From the NCBI GenBank assembly GCA_025210555.1, contig JAOARL010000012.1, forward strand, positions 55,471 to 119,470: a stretch of DNA of 64,000 nucleotides, read 5' to 3'. The DNA comes from Clostridia bacterium. GTDB lineage: Bacteria; Bacillota; Clostridia; Lachnospirales; JAOARL01. Below, piece after piece: positions 26,075 through 35,762 of this stretch. Numbering within the stretch: the stretch's first letter is position 1; every line of letters begins with the position of its first letter. The position numbers were made by a program, and so were the translations under genes. The notes under the pieces are model-generated. The model was not told the origin of the DNA. It saw nothing but the letters and a program-made list of their open reading frames with translations, and did not search any database.

Positions 26075-28183
26075 ATGGGGAAAATACTTGTGATAGCAGA
26101 AAAACCATCCGTTGCAAAAGATATTGCTAAGGTTCTTAATTCGAATCAAAGAGGCGATGGTTATTATTATGGAGAAAATTATATTGTTAGCTGGGCAGTA
26201 GGGCATTTAATAACGCTTAAGTCACCAGAGGAATATAATGTTAAATATAAAAAATGGAAAATAGAAGACTTACCAATAATACCAGAAGAAATGGAACTTG
26301 AAACTATAGGTCAAACAAAAAAACAATTTATAATTTTAGAAAAGTTAATTAAAAATGAAAAAGTGGATTCCCTTATATGCGCTACAGATAGTGGACGCGA
26401 AGGAGAGTTAATATTTAGATATATATATGAAAAGGTAGGTGTTAAGAAACCTTTTAAGAGGTTATGGATTTCATCTATGACAGATGAATCTATAAAAAAT
26501 GGATTTGATAACTTAAAAGAAGGAAAAGAGTATGATAATCTTTACTATTCTGCTAAATCTAGGTCTGAAGCAGACTGGTTAGTTGGAATGAATGCAAGTA
26601 GACTTTTCACTGTGAGATATAATTCACTTTTGCCAATAGGTAGAGTTCAAACACCAACACTTGGAATTCTTGCAGAAAGAGAAAATGAAATTAAAAATTT
26701 CAAACCACAAGATTATTATGAAATAAAAGTGAAATATAATGAATTTGAAAGTTTATGGATAAATATTAAGGAAAATGATAGTAAAATATTAAGTATAAAA
26801 GAAGCAAATAAAATATTTGATAAAGTTAAGAATAAAAGTTCAAAAGTTGAAAATATAGAAAAAGAGCTGAAAAAAATTAATCATCCTCTCCTTTATGATT
26901 TAACTGAACTTCAAAGGGATGGAAATAAAAAGTTTGGTTTCAGTGCAGATAGAACGCTTAAAATTGTTCAAAGCTTATATGAAAAAAGAAAGATGGTTAC
27001 ATATCCTAGAACAGATAGTAGACATTTAAGTGATGATATGATTCCAATCATTAAAAGTACGGTCAGTAAGTTAAGTAATACAAAATACAGCGACAATGTT
27101 AAATACATTGAGAGTTTAGATAAACTTCCTATTACAAAAAGGATTGTTGATAATAAAAAGGTTACAGATCACCACGCAATAATTCCAACAAATGTAAACC
27201 CTAAAATTAATTTGCTAGGAGACGATGAAGCAAAGATATATGACCTTATTGTTAAAAGATTTTTGTGTGTGTTTTATCCAAAGTATGAATATGAAACAAC
27301 TAAAATATTTTTAAAATCAGAGGGAGAAGATTTTATTTCTCAAGGAAGAATGCTTAAAAAGTTAGGTTGGAAAGAAGTCTATAAAGGCGAGAAAGATGAT
27401 GATACGGATAAGTTATTACCAGTTATGAAAAAAGATGATGTATTTGAAAATATAGAGGTTGAGATAATTACTAAAAAAACAAAAGCTCCAAGTTTTTATA
27501 ATGAAGCAACATTACTATCTGCAATGGAAAATGCTGGTAAATTTGTAGAAGATGAAGAAATAAAAGAAAAACTTAAAGAAAGTGGACTTGGTACGCCAGC
27601 TACTAGAGCAAATATTATAGAACGTCTAATTAGTGTTAAATATGTTAAAAGAGAAAAGAAAAATCTTAGAGTAACTGAAAAGGGCATGAAGCTAATTAGT
27701 GTAGTTCCTAAAGAACTTAAATCGCCAATAACAACAGGTAAATGGGAAAAAGGATTAAATCAAATTGCTAAGGGAAATATGGAAATGGAAAAATTTATGG
27801 GAAGTATTTATAGATACGTTAATTATTTAGTTGACATAGAGCCAAAGCTTAGAAAAGATGTATATTTTAAAAATGAGAGCAAGATAAAAGCAAAGGGGGG
27901 ACTTGGAAAATGTCCTTCATGTGAAGATGGTAGAATTTTTGAAAATAGCAAAGCATATTTCTGTAGTAATTGGAAAAATGGATGTAAATATAGTATATGG
28001 AAAAATGCATTAGAAAACTATAAGTATGAATTAACAAATGAAGTAGTAGAAAAGTTACTTAAAAACAAAAAGCTTGAAGAAAAAGTCAGTATTGTAATGC
28101 CACAAACGGGAGAAAAGGCAGCTGCAGAATTAGTTCTAGAAGGTGGCAATATTAAATTTTTAAATATAGACAGGGTTGATTAA
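26075..28183 (+). CDS. topB: DNA topoisomerase III
   Basis: This type IA topoisomerase (702 aa) decatenates and relaxes DNA. The Toprim domain starts ILVIAEKPSVAKDIAKVL and contains CATDSGREGELIF. RSEADWLVGMNASRLFT and LPIGRVQTPTLGIL follow. The active-site tyrosine lies in MVTYPRTDSRHLSDDM near residue 311. A C-terminal Cys-rich segment (CPSCEDGRIF...CSNWKNGCKY) is a topoisomerase zinc ribbon. An AAGGAG site precedes the ATG. Its stop is immediately followed by the pilT-like gene, whose ribosome site lies inside topB. Confidence 0.95.
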   Translation: MGKILVIAEKPSVAKDIAKVLNSNQRGDGYYYGENYIVSWAVGHLITLKSPEEYNVKYKKWKIEDLPIIPEEMELETIGQTKKQFIILEKLIKNEKVDSLICATDSGREGELIFRYIYEKVGVKKPFKRLWISSMTDESIKNGFDNLKEGKEYDNLYYSAKSRSEADWLVGMNASRLFTVRYNSLLPIGRVQTPTLGILAERENEIKNFKPQDYYEIKVKYNEFESLWINIKENDSKILSIKEANKIFDKVKNKSSKVENIEKELKKINHPLLYDLTELQRDGNKKFGFSADRTLKIVQSLYEKRKMVTYPRTDSRHLSDDMIPIIKSTVSKLSNTKYSDNVKYIESLDKLPITKRIVDNKKVTDHHAIIPTNVNPKINLLGDDEAKIYDLIVKRFLCVFYPKYEYETTKIFLKSEGEDFISQGRMLKKLGWKEVYKGEKDDDTDKLLPVMKKDDVFENIEVEIITKKTKAPSFYNEATLLSAMENAGKFVEDEEIKEKLKESGLGTPATRANIIERLISVKYVKREKKNLRVTEKGMKLISVVPKELKSPITTGKWEKGLNQIAKGNMEMEKFMGSIYRYVNYLVDIEPKLRKDVYFKNESKIKAKGGLGKCPSCEDGRIFENSKAYFCSNWKNGCKYSIWKNALENYKYELTNEVVEKLLKNKKLEEKVSIVMPQTGEKAAAELVLEGGNIKFLNIDRVD

Positions 28184-28184
28184 A

Positions 28185-29243
28185 TTGATTACAAATATTG
28201 TAAAGGAAGCTATAAATTCAAATGTTTCAGATTTGCATTTGCTTGAAGGTGAAGTTCCAAGAGTTAGGATTAATGGAGAACTTAAGGTTTTTAGAGAAAA
28301 TAAAATTGCAAAAGATGAAATAGATGAGTTTATAAATGAGAATATAGATACAAACTTAATAAATAAATTTAATGAAGAATTTCAAATAGATTTTGGGCTT
28401 GAAGCTTTTGATTCCAGAATAAGAGTTAATATGTACAAAGAAATGGGGAAAATATCATTTGCAATAAGATTTTTGCCAAATAAGATACTAACAGTAAATG
28501 AAATAGAGATGGAAAAAGAAGCAGAATATATATCGAAGTTAAACAAAGGATTAATACTTATAACAGGATCAGCTGGATCAGGAAAGAGTACAACAAGCTC
28601 AGCTATTATAGATTATATTAATAGGTCTATGTCAAAGCATATAGTAACAGTTGAAGATCCAATAGAATATATTCACGAGTCAAAAAAATCATATATATCT
28701 CAGAGGGAGATAGGAAAAGATGTATTAGATTACAAGATGGGATTAAGAGGAGCTCTTAGGGAAGATGCAGACGTAATTTTTGTAGGGGAAATTAGAGATA
28801 TGGAAACTCTTGAAATGGCTCTTACATCTGCTGAAACAGGTCAACTAGTAATCGCAACTATGCATACAAGTAGTGCTTCAGAGACTATTGATAGAGTTTT
28901 AGATTCATGCGATAAGGATAAAGTATCACAAGTTAAAATGCAGCTATCATTAGAACTTAAGATGGTAATAACTCAAAATTTAATTAAATCAAAGGATTCT
29001 AGTAGAAGATTTTTAGCTAAGGAAGTGTTAAGAGTAAATAATGCTGTTTCAAATATAATTAGAGAAGGTAAAACACATTTAATAAAAAATGAATTATTAA
29101 CATCTAGCGAAATGATTATGATGGAAAAATCAGTCGCTAACTTAGTAAACATGAATTTTATTAGTTATGAAGAAGGAATTAAATATATAAATGATAAAAA
29201 GTTATACGAGGGTTATATTGTAGGATTAAAGATGAAAGGGTGA
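28185..29243 (+). CDS. PilT-type secretion/twitching ATPase (orphan)
   Basis: This ATPase belongs to the type II secretion/type IV pilus family; it is about 352 aa, the size of PilT. The N-terminal NVSDLHLLEGEVPRVRINGE matches the PilT N-domain. Walker A is GSAGSGKSTT, the Asp box VTVEDPIEYIHE, Walker B DADVIFVGEIRD and the His box IATMHTSSA. TTG 28185 is preferred because CAGGG at 28171-28175 is spaced correctly. No other pilus gene is nearby; it is wedged between topB and ligA, with ligA starting only a few bases after its stop. Confidence 0.88.
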   Translation: MITNIVKEAINSNVSDLHLLEGEVPRVRINGELKVFRENKIAKDEIDEFINENIDTNLINKFNEEFQIDFGLEAFDSRIRVNMYKEMGKISFAIRFLPNKILTVNEIEMEKEAEYISKLNKGLILITGSAGSGKSTTSSAIIDYINRSMSKHIVTVEDPIEYIHESKKSYISQREIGKDVLDYKMGLRGALREDADVIFVGEIRDMETLEMALTSAETGQLVIATMHTSSASETIDRVLDSCDKDKVSQVKMQLSLELKMVITQNLIKSKDSSRRFLAKEVLRVNNAVSNIIREGKTHLIKNELLTSSEMIMMEKSVANLVNMNFISYEEGIKYINDKKLYEGYIVGLKMKG

Positions 29244-29248
29244 TTTAT

Positions 29249-31195
29249 TTGAATTCACTTAAGAGGATAAAAGAATTAATTGAAAAATTGAATGAAGCAT
29301 CAAAGGCTTATTATCAAGAAAACAGAGAAATAATGAGCAATAAAGAATATGATGATTTATATGATGAATTAGTAGAGCTAGAAAATGAGACAGGAATTAT
29401 TCTATCAAATAGTCCTACACAAAATGTTGGATATGTGCTTTTAAATAGTTTAGAGAAGGTGAAGCATGATTCTAAAATGCTATCACTTGATAAAACAAAA
29501 GAAGTTGAAGAGCTTAAAGAGTTTTTAGGAGATGAAGAAGGCGTTATCTCATGGAAATTAGATGGACTTACGGTTGTGTTAAGGTATGAAGATGGTAAGC
29601 TTGTAAGAGGCGTAACAAGGGGTACTGGAGAAGTAGGAGAAGATATAACTCATAATGTTAAGCAGTTTCAAAATATACCTTTAACTATTTCAAATAAAGG
29701 AGTACTGACAATAAGAGGAGAAGCAGTAATTAAAAATAAGGATTTTGATTTTGTTAATAGTAAGCTTCCAATAGAAGATCAATATAAAAATCCAAGAAAT
29801 TTATGCAGTGGAACAGTAAGACAGCTTAACAATGAAGTTGTTAGTGAAAGAAAAGTGAATTTTTATGCTTTTCAGCTTATAACAGAAGAAAATTTAGACT
29901 TTAAAAATAAGAAGAGCAACAAATTTAAATACCTAGAAGATTTAGGATTTGAAGTTGTAGAGCATTATTTAACTAAGATTGATAATATAGGTGAATATGT
30001 TGAAAAGTTTAAGGAAAATGTTAATAAGGTTGAGTTTGCTTCAGATGGGCTTGTGTTAACAATGAATGATATAGAAAAATCAAAATTGTTGGGAGTTACG
30101 AGTAAATTTCCTAAAGATTCTATGGCATTTAAGTGGAAGGATGAAGTAAGAGAAACTAAGCTTGAAAAAATTTTCTGGTCAGCATCTAGAACGGGACTTA
30201 TAAACCCAGTTGCTATTTTTGAAGGAGTGGAACTTGAGGGAACAACAGTAAAGCAAGCAAGTTTACACAACTTAAGCATATTTAAAAGTTTGGAACTAGG
30301 AATAGGTGATACAATAAGCGTATATAAGGCTAACATGATTATTCCACAAATATTAGAAAATAAAACAAAATCAAATACAGTTAAGATTCCTGAAAAATGT
30401 CCTGTGTGTGAAGAAAAAACTGTTATTAAGAGTAGTAAGGATGCGGAATTTTTGACATGCATAAATGAAGATTGTCCTGCTAAAAGGATCAAAGGGATTG
30501 CCCATTATGTTTCAAGAAATGCTATGAATATAGAAGGATTTTCAGAATCAACAATTGAAAAACTAATACAAAATAAGGTTCTTAAAGACTATACAGATAT
30601 ATATGACATAAAAAATCATAAGGATATTATAATTAATATTGAAGGATTAGGGAAAAAGTCATATACAAATTTAATTGAATCTATAGAAAAATCAAGCAAA
30701 GAATCCGAACTCTATAATTTTATTTATGCACTAGGAATAAAAGGAATAGGCGTTGCTAATGCAAAGCTTATAGCTGATCATTTTGATGATGATTTGGGAA
30801 AAATAGTAAATGCAAGTAAAGATGAAATTCTTGAAATAAAAGGCATTGGGTACAAAATAGCCGACGAAGTGGAAAAGTATTTTACAAATGGTATAAAGAG
30901 TGCTAGTATGAAAAAGGTTACGAAATGGTTAAAGTTTAAGAAAGTTGAAAAGGGAAATAAGCTTGAAAATATTAAGTTTGTTATAACAGGAAAACTTGAA
31001 GAATATATAAATAGAGATGAATTAATAAAAGACATTGAGACAAATGGTGGAAAGGTATTAAAAAGTGTTACTAAGGAAACAGATTTTTTAATAAATAATG
31101 ATATAACATCAGGATCAGGAAAGAATAAAAAAGCGAAAGAATTAAATGTTCCAATAATAACAGAAGAAGATTTTATTGAAAAATTAAAAGGTTAA
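29249..31195 (+). CDS. ligA: NAD-dependent DNA ligase LigA, divergent
   Basis: LigA seals nicks using NAD+. The adenylation motif WKLDGLTV carries the catalytic Lys. RGEAVI and KNPRNLCSGTVRQLN follow, then an OB fold, a four-Cys zinc finger (CPVCEEKT...CINEDCPAKR), helix-hairpin-helix repeats and a C-terminal BRCT domain (KFVITGKLEEYINRDEL). At 648 aa it is slightly short, and the usual TRGDG is TRGTG, so it is a divergent subtype. TTG 29249 is favoured by AAAGGGTGAT just upstream; GTG 29240 is the alternative and overlaps the pilT stop. Confidence 0.92.
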   Translation: MNSLKRIKELIEKLNEASKAYYQENREIMSNKEYDDLYDELVELENETGIILSNSPTQNVGYVLLNSLEKVKHDSKMLSLDKTKEVEELKEFLGDEEGVISWKLDGLTVVLRYEDGKLVRGVTRGTGEVGEDITHNVKQFQNIPLTISNKGVLTIRGEAVIKNKDFDFVNSKLPIEDQYKNPRNLCSGTVRQLNNEVVSERKVNFYAFQLITEENLDFKNKKSNKFKYLEDLGFEVVEHYLTKIDNIGEYVEKFKENVNKVEFASDGLVLTMNDIEKSKLLGVTSKFPKDSMAFKWKDEVRETKLEKIFWSASRTGLINPVAIFEGVELEGTTVKQASLHNLSIFKSLELGIGDTISVYKANMIIPQILENKTKSNTVKIPEKCPVCEEKTVIKSSKDAEFLTCINEDCPAKRIKGIAHYVSRNAMNIEGFSESTIEKLIQNKVLKDYTDIYDIKNHKDIIINIEGLGKKSYTNLIESIEKSSKESELYNFIYALGIKGIGVANAKLIADHFDDDLGKIVNASKDEILEIKGIGYKIADEVEKYFTNGIKSASMKKVTKWLKFKKVEKGNKLENIKFVITGKLEEYINRDELIKDIETNGGKVLKSVTKETDFLINNDITSGSGKNKKAKELNVPIITEEDFIEKLKG

Positions 31196-31283
31196 TTAGC
31201 TGGTAAGCTTCGCTAGAGGCTTATATATAATGAAAAGGAAAGGAGGATAACTAGAATTTTTAACTTAATGAGGGGGCAATGAA

Positions 31284-33317
31284 ATGAGTATCAAGGGATT
31301 AAGAAATGGAATAGGTGCTAAACTTACAGCAGCTATAATGGTAGTAGCAATAGTGCCAATAATGGTATTAGGGATATCATCTTATACAAAGGCATATAAT
31401 GGATTTGAGGAGCAAACGGAAAGAGATTTTATAGAGATTGCTAAAAAATCTAATGAAAATATCAATAAGTTTGTTGAAAGTCATAATATTTTATTAACAT
31501 TATTTTTAGAAAATGATGCAGCAGAAAATTTAGCTAAATATAATATGACAGATCAAATTGTTAATGATTCAGTGGGTAACGCATTGGGGGAAATGAAAGT
31601 TACAGCAGATATATTTAATAATATGATGAAAGAAAATGTTGTTAACAATCCAAGTGTTGGATTTACATACTTTGGTGGAGCAAATAAAAGAATGTATAAA
31701 TACCCAACAGGAGAGTTAAAAGATTATGATCCAACAGCGAGACCATGGTATGCTATGGCGACAGATAAGCCAGGAGAGATTGTATGGACTGCACCTTATG
31801 TTGATGCATTTACTGGGGATATGATATTAACTATTGCAAAATCAGTTAATAGTAATGGAAAAATTGTTGGAGTTGGAGGTATGGATGTTTCATTAGCTAA
31901 CATTTCAGAAGAGTTTTCAACTACAAAAATTGGTGAAACAGGATACATATATATATTAGATAGTGAAGGTACAGTGGTAGCACATAGAGATCCAGAAGAA
32001 AATGCTAAAAGCTATACTGATAAAGATATATGGGGAAAAATGCAAGGAAAAGTTGAAGGTGTAATTGATAATGGAGATCAATTATTAATATTTGAAACTA
32101 ATGAAAAATTAGGGTGGAAAATAGTAATAAGTGTTGATAAAGCAGAAGTTTTTGCAGGAGCTAACGATGTTAAAAATTCAATATTTATAATATCAATAGT
32201 TACAATTATTGTTGTAGTATTAGTATCAATTGCATTAGCTAGATGGATTACTAAAAATATATATAAATTAAATAAGTCTTTATTTAAAATAGCATCAGGA
32301 GATTTAAATGAGACTATTACAATTAATACTACTGATGAGTTTGGTGAAATGGCAGATTCATTTAACAATATGTCTAGCAATTTAAAATCAACATTAGGAA
32401 AGACAAAAAACACTTCAAATTTAATAGATGGAAATGTTGCTAAGTTAAGTGAAATGACTAATCAGACTGCAATTTCAATTGGACAGATATCAAAGACAGT
32501 TGAGGAAATAGCAGAAGGAGCAACTAGACAAGTTGAACTTACTAGTAAGACAGCAAATAGTGTTAATAAACTTGAAGAGCATACATCTGATATTGAGAAG
32601 AGTTCAGGAGAAATGTATGAATCATCTGAAAGCATGAAAGAAATGGACTCACAAGGAATAAATGCAATGAGGGTTTTAGGGGAAAGACAAAATGAAAGTG
32701 AAGAATCTATTAATAAGATAAAAGAAGTTGTAGATGTACTTGGTAAGCAAATTGACAAGATAAATACATTTACAGAAGCTATTGCACAGATAGCAGAACA
32801 AACAAATCTATTATCACTTAATGCTTCAATAGAAGCGGCAAGAGCAGGGGAGCACGGTAAAGGATTTGCAGTTGTTGCTGATGAAATTAGAAAACTTGCA
32901 GAGCAATCTTCAGCTTCATCAGAAGAAATAAAAAATGTTATTGAATCAATTCTAAATGAAACTAGAGAGGCTATTAGTGCTGCAAATAGTGCTAAAAAAA
33001 TATCAGAAGTTCAAACAGAAGCGGTTAATAATACAAAAGAGATATTTGAAAAACTTGAAGGAACTATTGAAACTTCAAGTGATAGTATTCAAAAGGTTTA
33101 TGAAAAGATTAAATTATTAAATGAAATCAAAATAGAAGTTGTTAAAAATATGGATGAAATATCTAGTGTAACTGAGCAAACTGCTGCAGCTACTGAAGAA
33201 GTTTCAGCGACTATTGAAGAACAAAATTCATATATTGATGAAATTAATAGCAATGCTATGACAGTTAGAGAAAGTGTTGAATCTCTAATTGATGATATAA
33301 ACAAATTCAAAATGTAA
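31284..33317 (+). CDS. Methyl-accepting chemotaxis protein with dCache sensor
   Basis: This 677-aa transmembrane chemoreceptor has a first helix at about residues 14-34 and an extracytoplasmic dCache-type sensor containing [12 protein letters not shown] and [11 protein letters not shown] second helix lies at about 292-314, followed by HAMP. The signalling hairpin tip is [20 protein letters not shown] followed by [21 protein letters not shown]. The dCache motif suggests small ligands such as amino acids, possibly arginine given the neighbouring operon, but that is speculation. GAGGGGGC precedes the ATG. The 88-base gap upstream holds no recognisable riboswitch. Confidence 0.93.
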   Translation: MSIKGLRNGIGAKLTAAIMVVAIVPIMVLGISSYTKAYNGFEEQTERDFIEIAKKSNENINKFVESHNILLTLFLENDAAENLAKYNMTDQIVNDSVGNALGEMKVTADIFNNMMKENVVNNPSVGFTYFGGANKRMYKYPTGELKDYDPTARPWYAMATDKPGEIVWTAPYVDAFTGDMILTIAKSVNSNGKIVGVGGMDVSLANISEEFSTTKIGETGYIYILDSEGTVVAHRDPEENAKSYTDKDIWGKMQGKVEGVIDNGDQLLIFETNEKLGWKIVISVDKAEVFAGANDVKNSIFIISIVTIIVVVLVSIALARWITKNIYKLNKSLFKIASGDLNETITINTTDEFGEMADSFNNMSSNLKSTLGKTKNTSNLIDGNVAKLSEMTNQTAISIGQISKTVEEIAEGATRQVELTSKTANSVNKLEEHTSDIEKSSGEMYESSESMKEMDSQGINAMRVLGERQNESEESINKIKEVVDVLGKQIDKINTFTEAIAQIAEQTNLLSLNASIEAARAGEHGKGFAVVADEIRKLAEQSSASSEEIKNVIESILNETREAISAANSAKKISEVQTEAVNNTKEIFEKLEGTIETSSDSIQKVYEKIKLLNEIKIEVVKNMDEISSVTEQTAAATEEVSATIEEQNSYIDEINSNAMTVRESVESLIDDINKFKM

Positions 33318-33318
33318 C

Positions 33319-33346
33319 AAAAAGCCTTGCGTAGCAAGGCTTTTTA
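33319..33346 (+). terminator. Intrinsic terminator after the first MCP gene
   Basis: AAAGCCTTGC and GCAAGGCTTT arms with a GTA loop, followed by T's. Confidence 0.9.
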
Positions 33347-33380
33347 ATTGTTTCAAATGTCAGAATACAGCAACTTTTTA

Positions 33381-33417
33381 TTTAGGTGTTGACCGCCTAA
33401 AATCCTTTATATATAAT
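33381..33417 (+). promoter_or_regulatory. arc operon promoter with inverted repeat over the -35
   Basis: TTGACC (33389-33394), a 17-base spacer and TATAAT (33412-33417). The arms TTTAGGTG (33381-33388) and CGCCTAAA (33394-33401) flank the -35 and match at seven of eight positions, so a regulator could compete with polymerase. It does not look like an ARG box. Confidence 0.75.
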
Positions 33418-33449
33418 TATATAGGATGATAAAGAAGGGGGACATAATT

Positions 33450-34673
33450 ATGAATAATGTTTTAAACGTTACATCTGAGATTGGAAGACTTAAGACAGTT
33501 CTTTTACATCGACCAGGAAAAGAAGTAGAAAATTTAACACCAGATTTAATGGAGAGATTACTCTTCGATGATATTCCATACTTAAAAATAGCTAGAGAAG
33601 AGCACGATGCGTTTGCAAAGGCTTTATCTGACAATGGAGTTGAAGTTCTTTATTTAGAAGACTTAACTGCAGAGGCTATTGCTGACCCTACGGTTAGAGC
33701 GGAATTCATCGAGGAGTTTTTATTTGAAGGGGATTTAAAATGTGCTGAAGTAAAAAGACATATTGAAGAACTTTTTGCTACGCTTGATAATAAAGACTTA
33801 GTAGATAAAATGATGGCTGGAATCAGAAAAACTGAAATAGCTGGATATGAAAGTAAGTCACTTGCAGAGCTTGCAAATGATGACTATCCATTTGTTTTAG
33901 ATCCAATGCCAAACTTATATTTTACAAGAGATCCATTTGCAACAATTGGTAATGGTATAACTCTTAATCATATGAGAACAGTAACAAGAAGAAGAGAAAC
34001 AATTTTTGCAAAATATATTTTTAACTATCATCCAAGATTTAAAGGGCAAGATGTGCCAAAATGGTTAGACAGAAATGATAATACTTGTATTGAGGGTGGA
34101 GATGAATTAATACTTGCTAAAGACTTAGTTGCAGTAGGTATATCTCAAAGAACTGATGCTGAATCAGTTGAAAAATTAGCTAGAAGCTTATTTGAAGCTA
34201 ACACTAATTTTGAAACAGTTCTTGCATTCAAAATACCAGCAAGTAGAGCATTTATGCATTTAGATACAGTATTTACAATGGTAGATTATGATAAATTTAC
34301 TATTCATCCAGGAATTGAGGGACCACTTACAGTATTCTCAATCACTAAAAATGGTGATGATATAGTAATAAAAAGAGAAGAAGATGTTTTAGAAAACATT
34401 TTAGCTAAATATTTAAAACTTGATAAAGTAACACTTATCAGATGTGCAGGGGGAGATGTTATTGATTCAGCAAGAGAGCAGTGGAATGATGGATCAAATA
34501 CACTTGCAATCGCACCAGGTAAAGTTGTAGTTTATTCAAGAAATTATGTTACAAATGAAATACTTAAAGAACATGGAATTGAAACGATTATAATACCAAG
34601 TTCTGAATTATCTAGAGGTCGTGGGGGCCCAAGATGTATGAGTATGCCACTTGTAAGAGAAGATTTAAACTAA
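33450..34673 (+). CDS. arcA: Arginine deiminase
   Basis: ArcA converts arginine to citrulline and ammonia, the first step of the arginine deiminase pathway. The protein is 407 aa. Motifs seen are [13 protein letters not shown] near residue 160, [18 protein letters not shown] near 270 and the active-site Cys in [16 protein letters not shown] at the C-terminus. ATG 33450 has an AAGGGGG site; the upstream in-frame ATG 33426 lacks one. It is the first gene of arcA-arcB-transporter-arcC. Confidence 0.98.
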   Translation: MNNVLNVTSEIGRLKTVLLHRPGKEVENLTPDLMERLLFDDIPYLKIAREEHDAFAKALSDNGVEVLYLEDLTAEAIADPTVRAEFIEEFLFEGDLKCAEVKRHIEELFATLDNKDLVDKMMAGIRKTEIAGYESKSLAELANDDYPFVLDPMPNLYFTRDPFATIGNGITLNHMRTVTRRRETIFAKYIFNYHPRFKGQDVPKWLDRNDNTCIEGGDELILAKDLVAVGISQRTDAESVEKLARSLFEANTNFETVLAFKIPASRAFMHLDTVFTMVDYDKFTIHPGIEGPLTVFSITKNGDDIVIKREEDVLENILAKYLKLDKVTLIRCAGGDVIDSAREQWNDGSNTLAIAPGKVVVYSRNYVTNEILKEHGIETIIIPSSELSRGRGGPRCMSMPLVREDLN

Positions 34674-34697
34674 TATAAATATAATGGAGGTAATAAA

Positions 34698-35693
34698 ATG
34701 GCAGTGAATTTAACAGGAAGAAATTTCCTTAAACTTTTAGATTTTACACCAACAGAAATGAGATTTTTATTAGACTTAGCAAGAGATTTAAAAAGAGCTA
34801 AGTATGCTGGATATGAGCAGCCAAGAATGAGTGGAAAAAATGTTGCACTTATTTTTGAAAAAGCTTCAACTAGAACAAGATGTGCTTTTGAAGTAGGAGC
34901 TTTAGATCAAGGAGCTCATGTTACATACTTAGGACCAACTGGATCTCAAATGGGATATAAGGAGTCTATTGAAGATACTGCAAGAGTTCTTGGAAGAATG
35001 TACGATGGAATTGAGTACAGAGGATTTGGACAAGACGTTGTAGAAACACTTGGAAAGTATGCTGGAGTACCAGTATGGAATGGACTTACTAATGAATTCC
35101 ATCCAACTCAAATTTTAGCAGATTTCTTAACTATAGAAGAGCACAAAGGAAGACTTAAAGGAATTAAGTTTGCATATTGTGGAGATGCTAGAAATAATAT
35201 GGGTAACTCTTTAATGATTGGTGCTGCTATGATGGGGATGGACTTTAGAGCTGTAGCTCCAAAAGAATTATTCCCGGATGAAGAGCTTGTTGCTAAGGCA
35301 AGAGAGATTGCTAAAGAAACAGGAGCTAAGATTACTTTAACTGAATCAGTTGAAGACGGAACTAAAGATGTAGATGCTATTTACACAGATGTATGGGTAT
35401 CTATGGGAGAAGCTGCTGAAGTATGGGAAGAAAGAATTAAATTACTTAAGCCATATCAAGTAAATATGGATATGATTAAGAATGCTGCTGAAGATGTAAT
35501 CTTCATGCACTGTTTACCAGCTTTCCATGATGTGAAAACAAAAGTAGGAAAAGAAATTAATGAAAAGTTTGGACTTACAGCTATGGAAGTTACAGACGAA
35601 GTATTTGAAAGTAAGCATTCAGTTGTGTTTGATGAAGCAGAAAATAGAATGCATACAATCAAAGCTATTATGGTTGCAACACTAGGGAAATAA
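34698..35693 (+). CDS. arcB: Ornithine carbamoyltransferase (catabolic)
   Basis: The 331-aa enzyme phosphorolyses citrulline to ornithine and carbamoyl phosphate in this operon. The carbamoyl-phosphate motif [15 protein letters not shown] is near residue 55, HPTQILADF near 135 and the ornithine-binding Cys motif MHCLPAFHD near 270. The catabolic direction is inferred from its place between arcA and arcC; the same fold serves biosynthesis as ArgF. ATGGAGG precedes its start. A small hairpin follows it, which may lower expression of the downstream transporter. Confidence 0.96.
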   Translation: MAVNLTGRNFLKLLDFTPTEMRFLLDLARDLKRAKYAGYEQPRMSGKNVALIFEKASTRTRCAFEVGALDQGAHVTYLGPTGSQMGYKESIEDTARVLGRMYDGIEYRGFGQDVVETLGKYAGVPVWNGLTNEFHPTQILADFLTIEEHKGRLKGIKFAYCGDARNNMGNSLMIGAAMMGMDFRAVAPKELFPDEELVAKAREIAKETGAKITLTESVEDGTKDVDAIYTDVWVSMGEAAEVWEERIKLLKPYQVNMDMIKNAAEDVIFMHCLPAFHDVKTKVGKEINEKFGLTAMEVTDEVFESKHSVVFDEAENRMHTIKAIMVATLGK

Positions 35694-35707
35694 TTAACAT
35701 GATTTAT

Positions 35708-35730
35708 AAGCTACCGAAAGGTAGCTTTAA
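35708..35730 (+). terminator. Weak intercistronic hairpin after arcB
   Basis: AAGCTACC and GGTAGCTT arms with a GAAA tetraloop and only a short T-stretch. It is more likely an attenuator or RNA-stability element than a full terminator. Confidence 0.5.
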
Positions 35731-35762
35731 ATAAAAATTAAATAACTTAGGAGGAACTAGAA

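Noticed and set aside
31196..31283. Possible c-di-GMP riboswitch before the first chemoreceptor gene
   Set aside because: The 88-base gap has only a 5-bp hairpin (TAAGC/GCTTA) and no GEMM-type conserved core or tetraloop.
33346..33449. ARG box upstream of arcA
   Set aside because: No TGAAT/ATTCA-type half-sites are found; the only symmetric element is the TTTAGGTG/CGCCTAAA repeat, which has a different sequence.
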